Below are positions 26,936 to 35,392 of a DNA stretch of 64,000 nucleotides, piece after piece. Origin of the DNA: Pseudalkalibacillus hwajinpoensis (lineage in GTDB: Bacteria > Bacillota > Bacilli > Bacillales > Guptibacillaceae). Position 1 is the first letter of the stretch; every line of letters begins with the position of its first letter. The stretch is taken from assembly GCF_015234585.1 (NCBI RefSeq), contig NZ_JADFCM010000008.1, forward strand, positions 868,001 through 932,000, in the 5' to 3' direction. Position numbers and translations under genes: made by a program. The notes under the pieces were generated by a model that did not search any database, was not told where the DNA came from, and was given only the letters and a program-made list of their open reading frames with translations.

Positions 26936-27005
26936 GAACACAAAGGGCGTGTTCTAGTTCAAGAGCTCCAATATCTCCGTTTCTAAACGCTCGTCTCCGC
27001 TTTTC
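26936..27005. repeat. Hairpin element E3, half copy abutting the fnr stop codon
   Basis: On the minus strand it starts GAAAAGCGG at the base after the fnr TAA and runs to the apical hairpin GAACACgccctttGTGTTC, then ends. The arms match array unit 6 (AGAAACGGAGATATTGGA). Same truncated form as E2. Confidence 0.75.
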
Positions 27006-27695
27006 TTATAACCTACATATCGTTATTGGGCAGTCTTCGCAGTGGATGGCGCAGCGGAGGAATTCTAGGTTGTGGATGGTGATTTTGCTGTGGGTAATGG
27101 AGACGATGTCGGCTTTTTTGAGTTCGCTTAGGATGCGGTTGACGCTTTCTCTTGTTAGGCCGCAGAAGTTGCCTAGCTCCTGATTTGTGAGAGGGAGGTC
27201 GATGAGTATGTCATCTTTTTGTTGAACGCCATATGTATTGGATAGTCGAATGAGAGTGGAGTAGAGTGCTCCTTTTTTTCCGTGTAGGAGTAGATCTCGG
27301 AATTTTGATTGGTTTTTTCTGAAGTTTTCTCCCATGAACTTCATAAATTCTGTTGCGAGTAGGGCGTTTGTTGTTAGAGTCTTTTCTAGGTGAGCTTGTT
27401 TCACAAAGGTTGCTTGTACATCATCTACTGCCCATGCGTTGGAGGAGAAGTTTAATTGGCCAGTGTAGAGAGCAAGTTCGCCGATGAGATCACCTGGTTG
27501 ACAGATTTGTAGCGTTAATTCTCTACCTTCAGATGTGAGCTTATTTAAACGTACATTTCCAGATCTTATAAGAAGAAGACGGTCCGCTTTCATTCCATCC
27601 ATATAAAGGGGCTCGTCTTTTTGAAACGAAATGGATTCGCCTTCTTCAGCAATCCACTTTTTTAGTGGGTCTGATGTAATCGTATCTTCTTTCAT
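27006..27695 (-). CDS. fnr: Fnr-type oxygen-sensing transcription regulator
   Basis: Crp/Fnr family activator of anaerobic genes. 229 aa. Cyclic-nucleotide-binding-like domain (about 15-130, PGDLIGELALYTG), then HTH TNQELGNFCGLTRESVNRIL (about 170-189). The C-terminus carries Cys219-x2-Cys222-x4-Cys227, the same spacing as the [4Fe-4S] ligands at the C-terminus of B. subtilis Fnr, plus an extra Cys215. This distinguishes it from ArfM and ordinary Crp proteins. ATG 27695 with AGGAGG 6 bases upstream. The adjacent molybdenum cofactor genes fit nitrate respiration. Confidence 0.87.
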   Translation of the reverse strand: MKEDTITSDPLKKWIAEEGESISFQKDEPLYMDGMKADRLLLIRSGNVRLNKLTSEGRELTLQICQPGDLIGELALYTGQLNFSSNAWAVDDVQATFVKQAHLEKTLTTNALLATEFMKFMGENFRKNQSKFRDLLLHGKKGALYSTLIRLSNTYGVQQKDDILIDLPLTNQELGNFCGLTRESVNRILSELKKADIVSITHSKITIHNLEFLRCAIHCEDCPITICRL

Positions 27696-27792
27696 TTTCA
27701 TCCTCCTTTGATCATTTTTTACTATTATCCCATGTAATCCTTTCTTATCACAACCAACATTTCCTTTTATCCGAAGGGAATTTGTTTAGGCA

Positions 27793-27818
27793 AATAAAAA
27801 AACCGGCGATAGCCGGTT
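27793..27818 (-). terminator. Terminator of uppP
   Basis: AACCGGCgataGCCGGTT preceded on the plus strand by an A-run, which is a T-run on the gene's strand. Confidence 0.85.
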
Positions 27819-28611
27819 AGAAAATAAGGACAAGTGCGCCCACGATAAAGCAATAGATAGAGAAATAAATTAAGTTTCCTCGCGCCATAATATTCATAAA
27901 CCATTTCAATGAATAGTAAGAAGCTGTAAGAGAGAGAAGGAAGGCAACGATATATGGTATAAGCATGTCACCAAATTGGAGATCCCCAATGCTAAGGATC
28001 ATTGAACCTACGCTTACAGGTATGAATAATAGGAACGAAAACCTTAGAGCTGTTTCTTGTTTCATTCCAAGTCCCATGGCGGCTACGATTGTTGCACCAG
28101 AGCGACTAATACCAGGGATTAAAGCGACAGCTTGTGCCAGACCTACAATAAGGGCATCTTTGATACTAAGTCCTGCTTCGCCTTTGGAGCCACGAAGGTT
28201 ACGAATGAGCCAAAGTGCGATACCTGTAATAATGAGAGTAGCTCCAACAACTTTAATGCCCTTCAGTTCTTCTCCAATAAAGTCATCGAACAAAATACCA
28301 AGAACAGCGGCAGGAATAGTTGCAATAACAAGATAGACGATAAACATAAATTCGCTTTTTGACTCTTCTTCTCGAGAGACAACGTATCGTATTCCATGTG
28401 AAGTGAGGCGAATGAGGTCATTGCGATAAATAAGAAGAACGGCAAGTAAGGAGGCAAAGTTCATTAAGATCTCAAAACTAAGTCCTTCGATTTCTAAATT
28501 AAATAATTTTTGCGCTATGACAAGGTGTCCACTTGATGAGATTGGAATGGGTTCAGTGAAGCCTTGAAGTAAACCAAGAAATGCGTACTTAAGTAGTTCC
28601 AACAGTTCCAT
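27817..28611 (-). CDS. uppP: Undecaprenyl-diphosphatase (BacA/UppP)
   Basis: Membrane enzyme recycling the C55 lipid carrier for cell-wall synthesis; confers bacitracin tolerance. 264 aa with about eight hydrophobic helices. Active-site signatures are [11 protein letters not shown] (about 19-29, catalytic Glu and Ser/His) and [10 protein letters not shown] (about 160-169). ATG 28611 with GGAGGAA upstream. Its neighbours show no functional link. Confidence 0.92.
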   Translation of the reverse strand: MELLELLKYAFLGLLQGFTEPIPISSSGHLVIAQKLFNLEIEGLSFEILMNFASLLAVLLIYRNDLIRLTSHGIRYVVSREEESKSEFMFIVYLVIATIPAAVLGILFDDFIGEELKGIKVVGATLIITGIALWLIRNLRGSKGEAGLSIKDALIVGLAQAVALIPGISRSGATIVAAMGLGMKQETALRFSFLLFIPVSVGSMILSIGDLQFGDMLIPYIVAFLLSLTASYYSLKWFMNIMARGNLIYFSIYCFIVGALVLIF

Positions 28612-28783
28612 GAGTAATGTTCCTCCAGTAATGGTTACAAGATAAATTGACACATGTAACCATTAAACACCAGTCCTTCCATTTTTGTAAAGGGAATTTT
28701 GTATGTCAGGTTACATAAAACATTATTCGATGATGAATGCTGATAAAGGGGGCAAAAGTTGATGAGTGGAAGGAGGCAGTAAT

Positions 28784-28972
28784 ATGGGCGGAGAAAATCG
28801 TCAGTTTACACCTGGACAAAAAGCGCCGAACAATGGTGTATATATTGAAATCGGAGAGACGGGTGGAATGGTGAAGGATCCACAACAAATTGAACTTCGT
28901 GCAGGTGAAGCGTTCCCTGAATGTTCAAATCAAAATCGAAAGTGGTCAAGGGAACCAAAGCCTCATCATTAA
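28784..28972 (+). CDS. yjzC: YjzC-like small protein
   Basis: 62 aa. FTPGQKAPNNGVYIEIGETG is nearly the same as my memory of the B. subtilis YjzC core. No membrane segment; function unknown. ATG with AAGGAGG upstream. It sits near yjzD and fabH as in B. subtilis. Confidence 0.82.
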   Translation: MGGENRQFTPGQKAPNNGVYIEIGETGGMVKDPQQIELRAGEAFPECSNQNRKWSREPKPHH

Positions 28973-29002
28973 TAAGAATCGGGAATAGGTACAGGTAATA
29001 AA

Positions 29003-29035
29003 AAAACAAGCGCCGTTAATGGCGCTTGTTTCTAT
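29003..29035. terminator. Bidirectional terminator between yjzC and yjzD
   Basis: AAAACAAGCGCCattaatGGCGCTTGTTT-type hairpin with A and T runs on both sides, shared by convergent genes. Confidence 0.8.
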
Positions 29036-29211
29036 TGTTCAGCTGGATCGGAAATTAGACCTTCTCCAAGAAGCGTTGCCGCAACAGCTAGGATAATTCC
29101 GAAAAGTGATGCAGGGCCAAACTCGTAATGACCACCTTGCATAGAAGCAAGTACGTAGAACATCATATTGCTAAGTAGAAACCCCCAGATAATTGCCCAA
29201 AGATAACGCAA
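29032..29211 (-). CDS. yjzD: YjzD-like small membrane protein (DUF2929)
   Basis: 59 aa with two hydrophobic helices (about 3-22 and 36-51) joined by a short polar loop; the start LRYLWAIIWGFLLSNMMFYV resembles YjzD. TTG 29211 is chosen because GAGGTGA lies just upstream; the in-frame GTG at 29220 sits inside that ribosome site. Function unknown. Confidence 0.75.
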   Translation of the reverse strand: MRYLWAIIWGFLLSNMMFYVLASMQGGHYEFGPASLFGIILAVAATLLGEGLISDPAEQ

Positions 29212-29286
29212 TAAATTCACCTCATTTGTAAACGTATTCTATCGATTATCATACCACAAAACATTTAAGTGCAACATCTATCAATT

Positions 29287-29748
29287 TTAATTCATGTAAT
29301 AAAATAGCCATGATAAATATGTAGCAAATGCGGTCCAAAGAAAATAAGGAAGTAATAGCCAACCTGCTAACTGATTTTGTCTACCTGCAAGAAAAATAAG
29401 AATCAATGAAGTGATTGCAATAAAGAGGGCGTCCATGAACGTTGCAAACAGAGCATGCTGATCAAATTGCAAATAACTAAATGCTTGATTCAATATGTAG
29501 TTTATCCCGAGTAGTGAGAGGTACTCACTATTATGACGACCGAAGCTACGCTTTTGGTAGACAATGGCGGTTGATAAAGCGATTAACCCAAACAGAAATG
29601 CCCAAATGGTCCCTATAACGGAACCGTCTGGTGTCCAATCAGGTTTAGCGAGCGACGTATACCAATCAGCATCATAGGGGAATAGGAATCCAGAAATGCT
29701 AAATAGAAGGTAAACAATAATAAATACGAGTCCAGATGTTTTTTTCAT
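29287..29748 (-). CDS. TspO/MBR family membrane protein
   Basis: Five-helix membrane protein binding porphyrins or cholesterol-like ligands; in bacteria linked to tetrapyrrole and oxidative stress control. 153 aa. Signatures WYTSLAKPDWTPDG (about 29-42) and the C-terminal FATYLSWLFYYMN are visible. ATG 29748 with GGAGGTGG upstream. Confidence 0.87.
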   Translation of the reverse strand: MKKTSGLVFIIVYLLFSISGFLFPYDADWYTSLAKPDWTPDGSVIGTIWAFLFGLIALSTAIVYQKRSFGRHNSEYLSLLGINYILNQAFSYLQFDQHALFATFMDALFIAITSLILIFLAGRQNQLAGWLLLPYFLWTAFATYLSWLFYYMN

Positions 29749-29960
29749 TTTTCTCACCACCTCCTTTCCCATACCCAATCATATCCAATTTCATGCAAGG
29801 ACATATATAGAAATAATAGTGCATATCATGACTAAGGGCGCTTTCTAATGACGTGGGATGAAGAAGATATGAAATTCCCTCAAAATAGGCACTTCACCCT
29901 TTCTTCCATATGTAACTTGCATAGGTTATACAGAAAGTGATAAAAGGGCGAGGGGAGAGT

Positions 29961-30683
29961 ATGTGTATTCGTAAACGAGCCTATCAATTAGACGGGGAGT
30001 GGACGATCGTTCTTGTCCCTGAACGGCCTAACGGGTTTGGCATATTTATTATAGGTGGCTTAACACATTTCGTTGATGCTGATACAAGTTTCTGGTTGCA
30101 GAACCATACGCGTGAAGGGATGATTGCCGATTTTCTAGAGGCAGGTTATACAATCTATACGAGCAATCTATATGGAAGGCACTGGGGATCACCAAAAGCA
30201 GCGAAATTAACCGAACGAATTTATCATCTTGTTCACAAACAGGAAATTCTGAATCCAAGGATACATGTTGTTGCGGAAGGTATGGGAGTGTTGGCAGCAA
30301 ATACTTTTTTAAACAATCGTCATACCTTAGTTAGATCAGCGGCATTATTAAACCCTTGTTTTGATTTGAAGCGTCTTGTCAGACAAGAACAAGTGAACCG
30401 TCTTTTCTATAAACGGTTACTACGAGAGATGGCACAAGCTTATGAAATTGAGAATGACGAGGTTTTAACGAGAATTGACAACAAAGAAACGGAAGCCTGT
30501 CCTTGTCCGGTTAAAATTTGGCACCATTCCATGAAAAGTCCCTATTCGTTAGAACAAATTAGAGAATACGAGCGCCTTCAACAGGAGGTAGGATACCCCG
30601 TTGACCTTGCTCTGTTGAGTGATAGCTATCAATTCCTTGGTAAGAAGATGATTCGTTTTTTTCAACAGCATGAGGAATTATGA
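29961..30683 (+). CDS. Alpha/beta-hydrolase-like protein lacking the nucleophile
   Basis: 240 aa. The fold is suggested by IFIIGGLTHF (about 21-30) and the elbow VVAEGMGVLAA (about 97-107), which aligns with VVGHSMGG-type elbows. Gly replaces the catalytic Ser and Glu the preceding His, so ordinary serine-hydrolase activity is unlikely. A Cys-rich EACPCPVKIWHH (about 183-194) leads to the last strand. Its place before comZ recalls yjaU of B. subtilis, but I do not claim orthology. ATG 29961 with GAGGGGAG upstream. Confidence 0.65.
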   Translation: MCIRKRAYQLDGEWTIVLVPERPNGFGIFIIGGLTHFVDADTSFWLQNHTREGMIADFLEAGYTIYTSNLYGRHWGSPKAAKLTERIYHLVHKQEILNPRIHVVAEGMGVLAANTFLNNRHTLVRSAALLNPCFDLKRLVRQEQVNRLFYKRLLREMAQAYEIENDEVLTRIDNKETEACPCPVKIWHHSMKSPYSLEQIREYERLQQEVGYPVDLALLSDSYQFLGKKMIRFFQQHEEL

Positions 30684-30684
30684 T

Positions 30685-31875
30685 TTACGATCGATTCAGT
30701 TGTGTTATTCCCATTGCTGGATGATGACCGTATAAAATAAGATCTTTTAGTATCTCGGCACCAAGCATGCTATAAACCGTCCCGTTTCCACCATATCCTA
30801 ACATGAAATAGACACCCTCGTACTTTGGGTGTTTTCCTATGTAAGGTAGTCCATCTTTTGTGGAACCAAATATGGCGCTCCATTCATATGCGATTGACGT
30901 TTGGATAGAAGGAAACATTTCATGCAGTTTAGCAAGCAATAGCTGTCCTTGTTGTTCGAGTTTTTCTTCTTTTTTGAGATTAGAATCAAGTCCACCAATG
31001 AGGATGCGATGATCAGGAGTCGTCCTTAAATAGTAATAAGGACGATCGGTTTCCCAGATAAGGGCTTGATTGTGCCAACCAGGAAACTTCGGTATGGGTT
31101 CAGTCGCAATGGTATAGGTGCGCTCGAGTAGTGCGCCTTTTGTTTTGGCAAACTCCTGCGTACCATAACCCGTTGCGTAAATCACATGTTTTGCCCGAAT
31201 TTCTCCTTTTTCAGACTCGAAGATTAAATCATTTTTATTAAATTGATGAGAGAGGATCTCGGTATGCTCAAACACTCTTAATCCTAGTTCCCTGGCGGCA
31301 CTTGTAAGGGCAAGTGCGAATTTATACGGATTTACTTCCGCCTCACCTTTCGTATAGATCCCTGCAGGGGCAGTGAAGGAGAAGAGACTTTCGATGGCGT
31401 GACGATCAATATAATCTGCTTCAAACCCATGATGTGTTAAAGCTTCGTATTCTTTCTTGAGTTTCTTTACATGATGATCGTTGCTTGCGAAATAAAGGCT
31501 TTCTGCTCGTTTAAAGTCAGCTGATTCACTTAAAGAGCCTGCGACTTTTTCTAGTTCGTCTATTGCCTTTAAGCAAAGTTTATAAAAATAAACAGCCTTC
31601 TCTTTCCCGAATCGATCGATCAAATCTACAAGCATAGCATCATTAGAAAATTGAAGAAGGCCAGTATTCGCCGAAGTACTTCCAGAGCCGATCGTATCTT
31701 TTTCTATTAAAACAGTGTCAACATGATAGTCAGCAAGCGTCTTTGCCAGAATACTTCCCGACATACCACCGCCAATGATTAGGACATCACAGGTGATGGA
31801 TGAAGTGAGTTCAGGAAATGTAGGGGGCTCTGCTACAGTAGTTGGCCAGAATAAATTTCCGTGATGAAGCTGCAT
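30685..31875 (-). CDS. FAD-dependent amine/amino-acid oxidoreductase (DAO family)
   Basis: Flavoprotein of the glycine/D-amino acid oxidase superfamily, substrate unknown. 396 aa. FAD-binding Rossmann motif DVLIIGGGMSGSILA (about 30-44) with acidic end IEKD (about 57), then GSGSTSANTGLLQ (about 62-74); the C-terminal GGLDSN and YMLGYGGNG are DAO-like. Layout is that of PuuB/OrdL-type oxidases, without the Rieske domain some Bacillus relatives carry. ATG with AAGGAGG upstream; convergent with the previous gene. Confidence 0.82.
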   Translation of the reverse strand: MQLHHGNLFWPTTVAEPPTFPELTSSITCDVLIIGGGMSGSILAKTLADYHVDTVLIEKDTIGSGSTSANTGLLQFSNDAMLVDLIDRFGKEKAVYFYKLCLKAIDELEKVAGSLSESADFKRAESLYFASNDHHVKKLKKEYEALTHHGFEADYIDRHAIESLFSFTAPAGIYTKGEAEVNPYKFALALTSAARELGLRVFEHTEILSHQFNKNDLIFESEKGEIRAKHVIYATGYGTQEFAKTKGALLERTYTIATEPIPKFPGWHNQALIWETDRPYYYLRTTPDHRILIGGLDSNLKKEEKLEQQGQLLLAKLHEMFPSIQTSIAYEWSAIFGSTKDGLPYIGKHPKYEGVYFMLGYGGNGTVYSMLGAEILKDLILYGHHPAMGITQLNRS

Positions 31876-31984
31876 GAAAGTATCCTCCTTAAAGGGTTCG
31901 GTAAATTAAGTTAGACAAATGATATCCTTCTTAGAATGGTCAGATGGGATAAAAAGTATTCGATCTAAACAGAGGTGAAAACTA

Positions 31985-32902
31985 GTGAAGAAAGCATTTA
32001 TAACAGGGGCATTGGGATTCATTGGCTTTCATTTAACAGAATTTCTACTAGGCAAAGGGATTGAAGTAGTAGCAATTGATAATAAATTAAATACCCTAAG
32101 AAATGCTGAATATGAAATGAAGGAAATGATGTTACTTCGAAACGCTAATTACAAACAAATCAACAGCTCTTTAAGTGAAGCTTCTCTTACCCAGATTTCC
32201 AAAGAATGTGACACGATTTTTCATCTTAGTCATCCAGGGTTTGAACATGTTCGCGGCTCTAAGATGATCGAGGAAGGATTACAGAACACAAGCAAGGTCT
32301 TACAAGCATCCAATGGAAAAGTACTCGTCTACTTATCGAGCACGGAAGTTTTCGGAACACGTTACGGACAAATTACAGAAAAAACACCTCTTCACCCTAC
32401 AACAATGTCGGGGAAGTTAAACGCTAAAGATGAACAAGTTTTATTGAAGTCTGATCAACGAGATTGTGTTGTAAAAGTACTTCGAGCCCCGCTTGTTTAT
32501 GGACCTTGGCAACCTACTCAGTATGTTTATCAACATTACTTTCTAACTAAAAAGCTACCGTCATCGTATGAAAATGAGGGGAAGAAATTTCATCATGATG
32601 CGGTTTATGTAAGAGATGTGTGTTGGGCTTTGTATCAAGCAGGATGTCGAATCGATCAATCAGAATCGTTCAATCTAACAAGTGGAAGAGAAGGAGAATG
32701 GCAAACCGGAGTCGAATGGTGTATAGAAGATCCAAAGGAAATGCGTTATCAGAGTAATTTGAAGTGCAGGGTTTCTAGCAAAGAATGTGCCAATAAGCTT
32801 GGGTTTAAGAATGTAACACCTATTGATGAAGGATTGCATGTGCAACGATTGCATACGGAGAAAATGATGGCGATTGATCCTTCGATTTATTTGACTGATT
32901 GA
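31985..32902 (+). CDS. NAD-dependent epimerase/dehydratase-like protein
   Basis: Extended SDR fold, 305 aa. Nucleotide-binding TGALGFIGFHL (about 7-17), VYLSSTEVFG (about 116-125) and APLVYGPW (about 163-170) are conserved. The catalytic YxxxK is not found: the aligned stretch is TMSGK (about 139-143), with Thr in place of Tyr. Sugar-nucleotide epimerase activity is therefore doubtful; it may bind NAD as a sensor or act on another substrate. GTG start with AGAGGTGA upstream. Confidence 0.72.
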   Translation: MKKAFITGALGFIGFHLTEFLLGKGIEVVAIDNKLNTLRNAEYEMKEMMLLRNANYKQINSSLSEASLTQISKECDTIFHLSHPGFEHVRGSKMIEEGLQNTSKVLQASNGKVLVYLSSTEVFGTRYGQITEKTPLHPTTMSGKLNAKDEQVLLKSDQRDCVVKVLRAPLVYGPWQPTQYVYQHYFLTKKLPSSYENEGKKFHHDAVYVRDVCWALYQAGCRIDQSESFNLTSGREGEWQTGVEWCIEDPKEMRYQSNLKCRVSSKECANKLGFKNVTPIDEGLHVQRLHTEKMMAIDPSIYLTD

Positions 32903-32918
32903 GAAGGGAAGATGATGA

Positions 32919-33473
32919 ATGATTGAAAAGACGCTTGGTAATTATGATGTCCACGATTCCTCTCATGGGCTTCAAGCTTTAAAAGAAACGAGAGAAAAAC
33001 TCCTTTCGATGGTAAGTGACATTGAATTTCAGGAACTTCACTATGGGTATTCAAGTTTTCCTACAGTTGGAGCTTATATACTACACATTGCACAAATTGA
33101 GCTTTGGTGGGTGAAAAATGCCCTTATGGGAGAAAGCGTGACAGAGGATGAAAAAGAGCGATATTACTTTCAAGAGGAGCAAGTGATCTCTGCTCCTGAT
33201 GATAAAGATCTTTCGTGGTTTTTAGCTCGCCTTGCAGAGGCGCGCGATTTGATAAAATCTTATTTCAATCATCTATCTGATGTAGAGTATCGAAAACCAG
33301 GACCTGAAGTTACAATTAATGGTGAGGTGCACCGTTACTCTCCTGAATGGATCATAAGCCATTTAATCGACCATGAAGCTTATCATAGAGGACAGGCTGC
33401 GATGGTATTAAAGATGGTTTCTGGACAGCGGGAAGATTGGGAGCATTTCAATACACCGTATTTGTCGTTATAA
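32919..33473 (+). CDS. DinB/YfiT-like putative metalloenzyme
   Basis: Four-helix-bundle DinB family protein; members include thiol-dependent (bacillithiol) transferases. 184 aa. Metal ligands are probably the His in ILHIAQIE (about 56) and HLIDHEAYHRGQ (about 147-158). ATG with GGAAGATG upstream. Follows the epimerase-like gene by 16 bases, probably cotranscribed. Confidence 0.8.
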   Translation: MIEKTLGNYDVHDSSHGLQALKETREKLLSMVSDIEFQELHYGYSSFPTVGAYILHIAQIELWWVKNALMGESVTEDEKERYYFQEEQVISAPDDKDLSWFLARLAEARDLIKSYFNHLSDVEYRKPGPEVTINGEVHRYSPEWIISHLIDHEAYHRGQAAMVLKMVSGQREDWEHFNTPYLSL

Positions 33474-33517
33474 TAGAAGGGAGCCGTACTGGCGAAAGTA
33501 AATTAGGAGTGAATGAA

Positions 33518-33694
33518 ATGGATCAAAACATGAAATTTATGCAAATTGCAATGAAGTATTTACCTGAAGCGAAGCAGTCGCTTGGAGAACAAGAAATCGA
33601 ATTAGATCTTGAAAAGATGCAGCCATTGCTTCAGCTCTTTCTTAAGGCTATGGAAGATGCTTATGAGCTCGGGAAGCAGGATGCACAGGAGTAA
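33518..33694 (+). CDS. comZ: Competence regulator ComZ
   Basis: Small protein that lowers comG operon expression in B. subtilis. 58 aa. KFMQIAMKYLPEAKQSL (about 6-22) and AYELGKQDAQ near the end are characteristic. ATG 33518 with TAGGAGTG upstream. Its place ahead of fabH-fabF matches B. subtilis. A small membrane-protein gene follows after 12 bases. Confidence 0.88.
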   Translation: MDQNMKFMQIAMKYLPEAKQSLGEQEIELDLEKMQPLLQLFLKAMEDAYELGKQDAQE

Positions 33695-33706
33695 GGAGAG
33701 AGTACT

Positions 33707-33850
33707 ATGGGCCGTAAAGCTTTCTGGATCTGGTTTGTCCCACTAGGTGGTTTGTTAATAGGAATATTGATTGGTAGTTTTAGCTTAATGGTCATATCCG
33801 GCATTTTACTATTTATAAGTGCAGGAAGCATGTTGTTTCTTTCTAAATAA
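33707..33850 (+). CDS. Small two-helix membrane protein
   Basis: 47 aa (MGRKAFWIWFVPLGG ... AGSMLFLSK) with two hydrophobic stretches (about 6-23 and 26-45). ATG has GTAAGGAGAG upstream and lies 12 bases after comZ, so cotranscribed. No family recognised; it sits where B. subtilis has the small gene yjzB, but similarity was not checked. Confidence 0.65.
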   Translation: MGRKAFWIWFVPLGGLLIGILIGSFSLMVISGILLFISAGSMLFLSK

Positions 33851-33851
33851 A

Positions 33852-33883
33852 TAGAAGAGACGTGGAAACACGTCTTTTCTATT
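33852..33883. terminator. Bidirectional terminator after comZ
   Basis: GAAGAGACGTGgaaaCACGTCTTTTC hairpin serving the comZ transcript and the convergent YppG-like gene. Confidence 0.75.
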
Positions 33884-34244
33884 ATTTAACGAATAAATTT
33901 AGCAATGAGCCCATTTGCTTCACCATCGGCGTAATTTGTTGAACGGTATTCATCATTTTAGGAAAATCATACTGCCCATTTTGCTTTTTAAATTGATTCA
34001 TAAATGGCTGTCCGCCCTGGTATCCTTGCTGAGGATAGTATGGATGATAGGCTTGCTGGTAGTATGGGTGTGGATAGTAGGGCTGTGGCTGTTGGATAGG
34101 TTGCTGAATAGGCTGCTGATAATGCTGTGACTGGTAGGGGTCATATGACTGATATGACGGATAAGGTGTGAAAGGCTGTTGCTGATAGTGATGATATCCA
34201 GGCTGTTGGTGAAAATAAGGCTGTTGTTGATTATACGGATACAT
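33882..34244 (-). CDS. Tyr/Gln/Pro-rich YppG-like spore-coat-type protein
   Basis: 120 aa. Residues 1-85 are low-complexity repeats of Tyr, Gln, Pro and His (HYQQPIQQPIQQPQPYYPHP). The conserved end FMNQFKKQNGQYDFPKMMNT (about 82-101) is the YppG-type domain. Such composition is usual in spore coat proteins open to tyrosine cross-linking. ATG with a GGGGGAT site upstream. Role is inferred from composition. Confidence 0.7.
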   Translation of the reverse strand: MYPYNQQQPYFHQQPGYHHYQQQPFTPYPSYQSYDPYQSQHYQQPIQQPIQQPQPYYPHPYYQQAYHPYYPQQGYQGGQPFMNQFKKQNGQYDFPKMMNTVQQITPMVKQMGSLLNLFVK

Positions 34245-34359
34245 CTATCTATCCCCCTTCGTTCAAGTTTACTTATGTTTAGTTTATGAATGTCACGCAA
34301 GAATGGTGAGTGCCACCAAGAAGCAGTTAGGTAGACAAACGCACACTTATGAATTAAAA

Positions 34360-34376
34360 TTAGTACCAGATACTAA
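34360..34376 (+). promoter_or_regulatory. FapR operator
   Basis: TTAGTACCAGATACTAA is an exact 17-bp match to the FapR binding consensus as I know it, 43 bases upstream of the fabH start. FapR represses membrane-lipid synthesis genes until malonyl-CoA releases it. Confidence 0.9.
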
Positions 34377-34419
34377 AGATTGGTTTTAAGTTAGAAAATA
34401 TCCTATAAAGGGGAAATTC

Positions 34420-35361
34420 ATGATGAACGCTGGTTTAGTAGGTGTAGGACATTATGTACCTGAACGTGTATTAACCAACCAAGATTTAGAGAAAATGGTT
34501 GATACATCTGACGAATGGATCCGCACTAGAACAGGAATAGAAGAAAGAAGAATTGCAGACGATGATATGAATACATCTGATATGGCTTATTTAGCTTCAA
34601 AAAAGGCCCTTGAAGATGCTAATATAAAAGCGGAAGACTTGGATCTTATTCTGGTTGCTACCGTAACTCCGGATTATCCATTTCCATCAGTAGGCTGTTT
34701 GCTTCAAGAAAAACTTGGTGCAACGAATGCAGCTGCGATGGATTTAAGTGCGGCTTGTGCTGGATTTATGTATGGCATGATTACAGCTGGTCAGTACATT
34801 AATAACGATACTTATAAAAACATCCTAGTAGTTGGTGTAGAGAAACTTTCGAAAATTACTGACTGGGAAGATCGCAACACAGCCGTGCTATTTGGAGATG
34901 GAGCAGGAGCAGCAGTAATTGCGCCTGTTACAGAAGGAAGAGGTATTCTCTCATTTGAACTAGGTTCAGATGGAGCTGGAGCTAAACATCTTTATCAAGA
35001 GCCAAATGGTTTTATGGCTATGAATGGTAGAGAAGTATTTAAGTTTGCCGTTAGACAAATGGGGCAATCAGCGATTAACGTAATCGATAAAGCTGGTTTA
35101 ACGAAAGAAGATGTAGATTTCCTTATTCCTCACCAAGCAAATATCCGCATCATGGAAGCGTCAAGACAGAGACTTGAACTTCCGATTGAGAAAATGGCGA
35201 CAACTGTTAAGAAATACGGTAATACGTCTTCATCCACGATTCCAATCGCACTTTCAGAGGCGATGGAGGAAGGCCGCGTTAAGGAAGACGATGTGGTTAT
35301 TCTTGTTGGCTTTGGCGGCGGTTTAACATGGGGAGCAGTTGCCCTAAAATTAGGACGTTAA
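34420..35361 (+). CDS. fabH: 3-oxoacyl-ACP synthase III
   Basis: Starts fatty-acid synthesis by condensing acyl-CoA with malonyl-ACP; sets branched-chain primer choice in Bacillus. 313 aa. Catalytic triad Cys113 (LSAACAGF), His238 (IPHQAN) and Asn268 (YGNTSSST). ATG 34420 with AAGGGG upstream; the next codon is also ATG and could be used. It lies 31 bases before fabF in one FapR-controlled operon. Corresponds to FabHA of B. subtilis. Confidence 0.95.
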   Translation: MMNAGLVGVGHYVPERVLTNQDLEKMVDTSDEWIRTRTGIEERRIADDDMNTSDMAYLASKKALEDANIKAEDLDLILVATVTPDYPFPSVGCLLQEKLGATNAAAMDLSAACAGFMYGMITAGQYINNDTYKNILVVGVEKLSKITDWEDRNTAVLFGDGAGAAVIAPVTEGRGILSFELGSDGAGAKHLYQEPNGFMAMNGREVFKFAVRQMGQSAINVIDKAGLTKEDVDFLIPHQANIRIMEASRQRLELPIEKMATTVKKYGNTSSSTIPIALSEAMEEGRVKEDDVVILVGFGGGLTWGAVALKLGR

Positions 35362-35392
35362 TGAGTAGTAGAGAAAAAGGAGCGCTGGTAAA

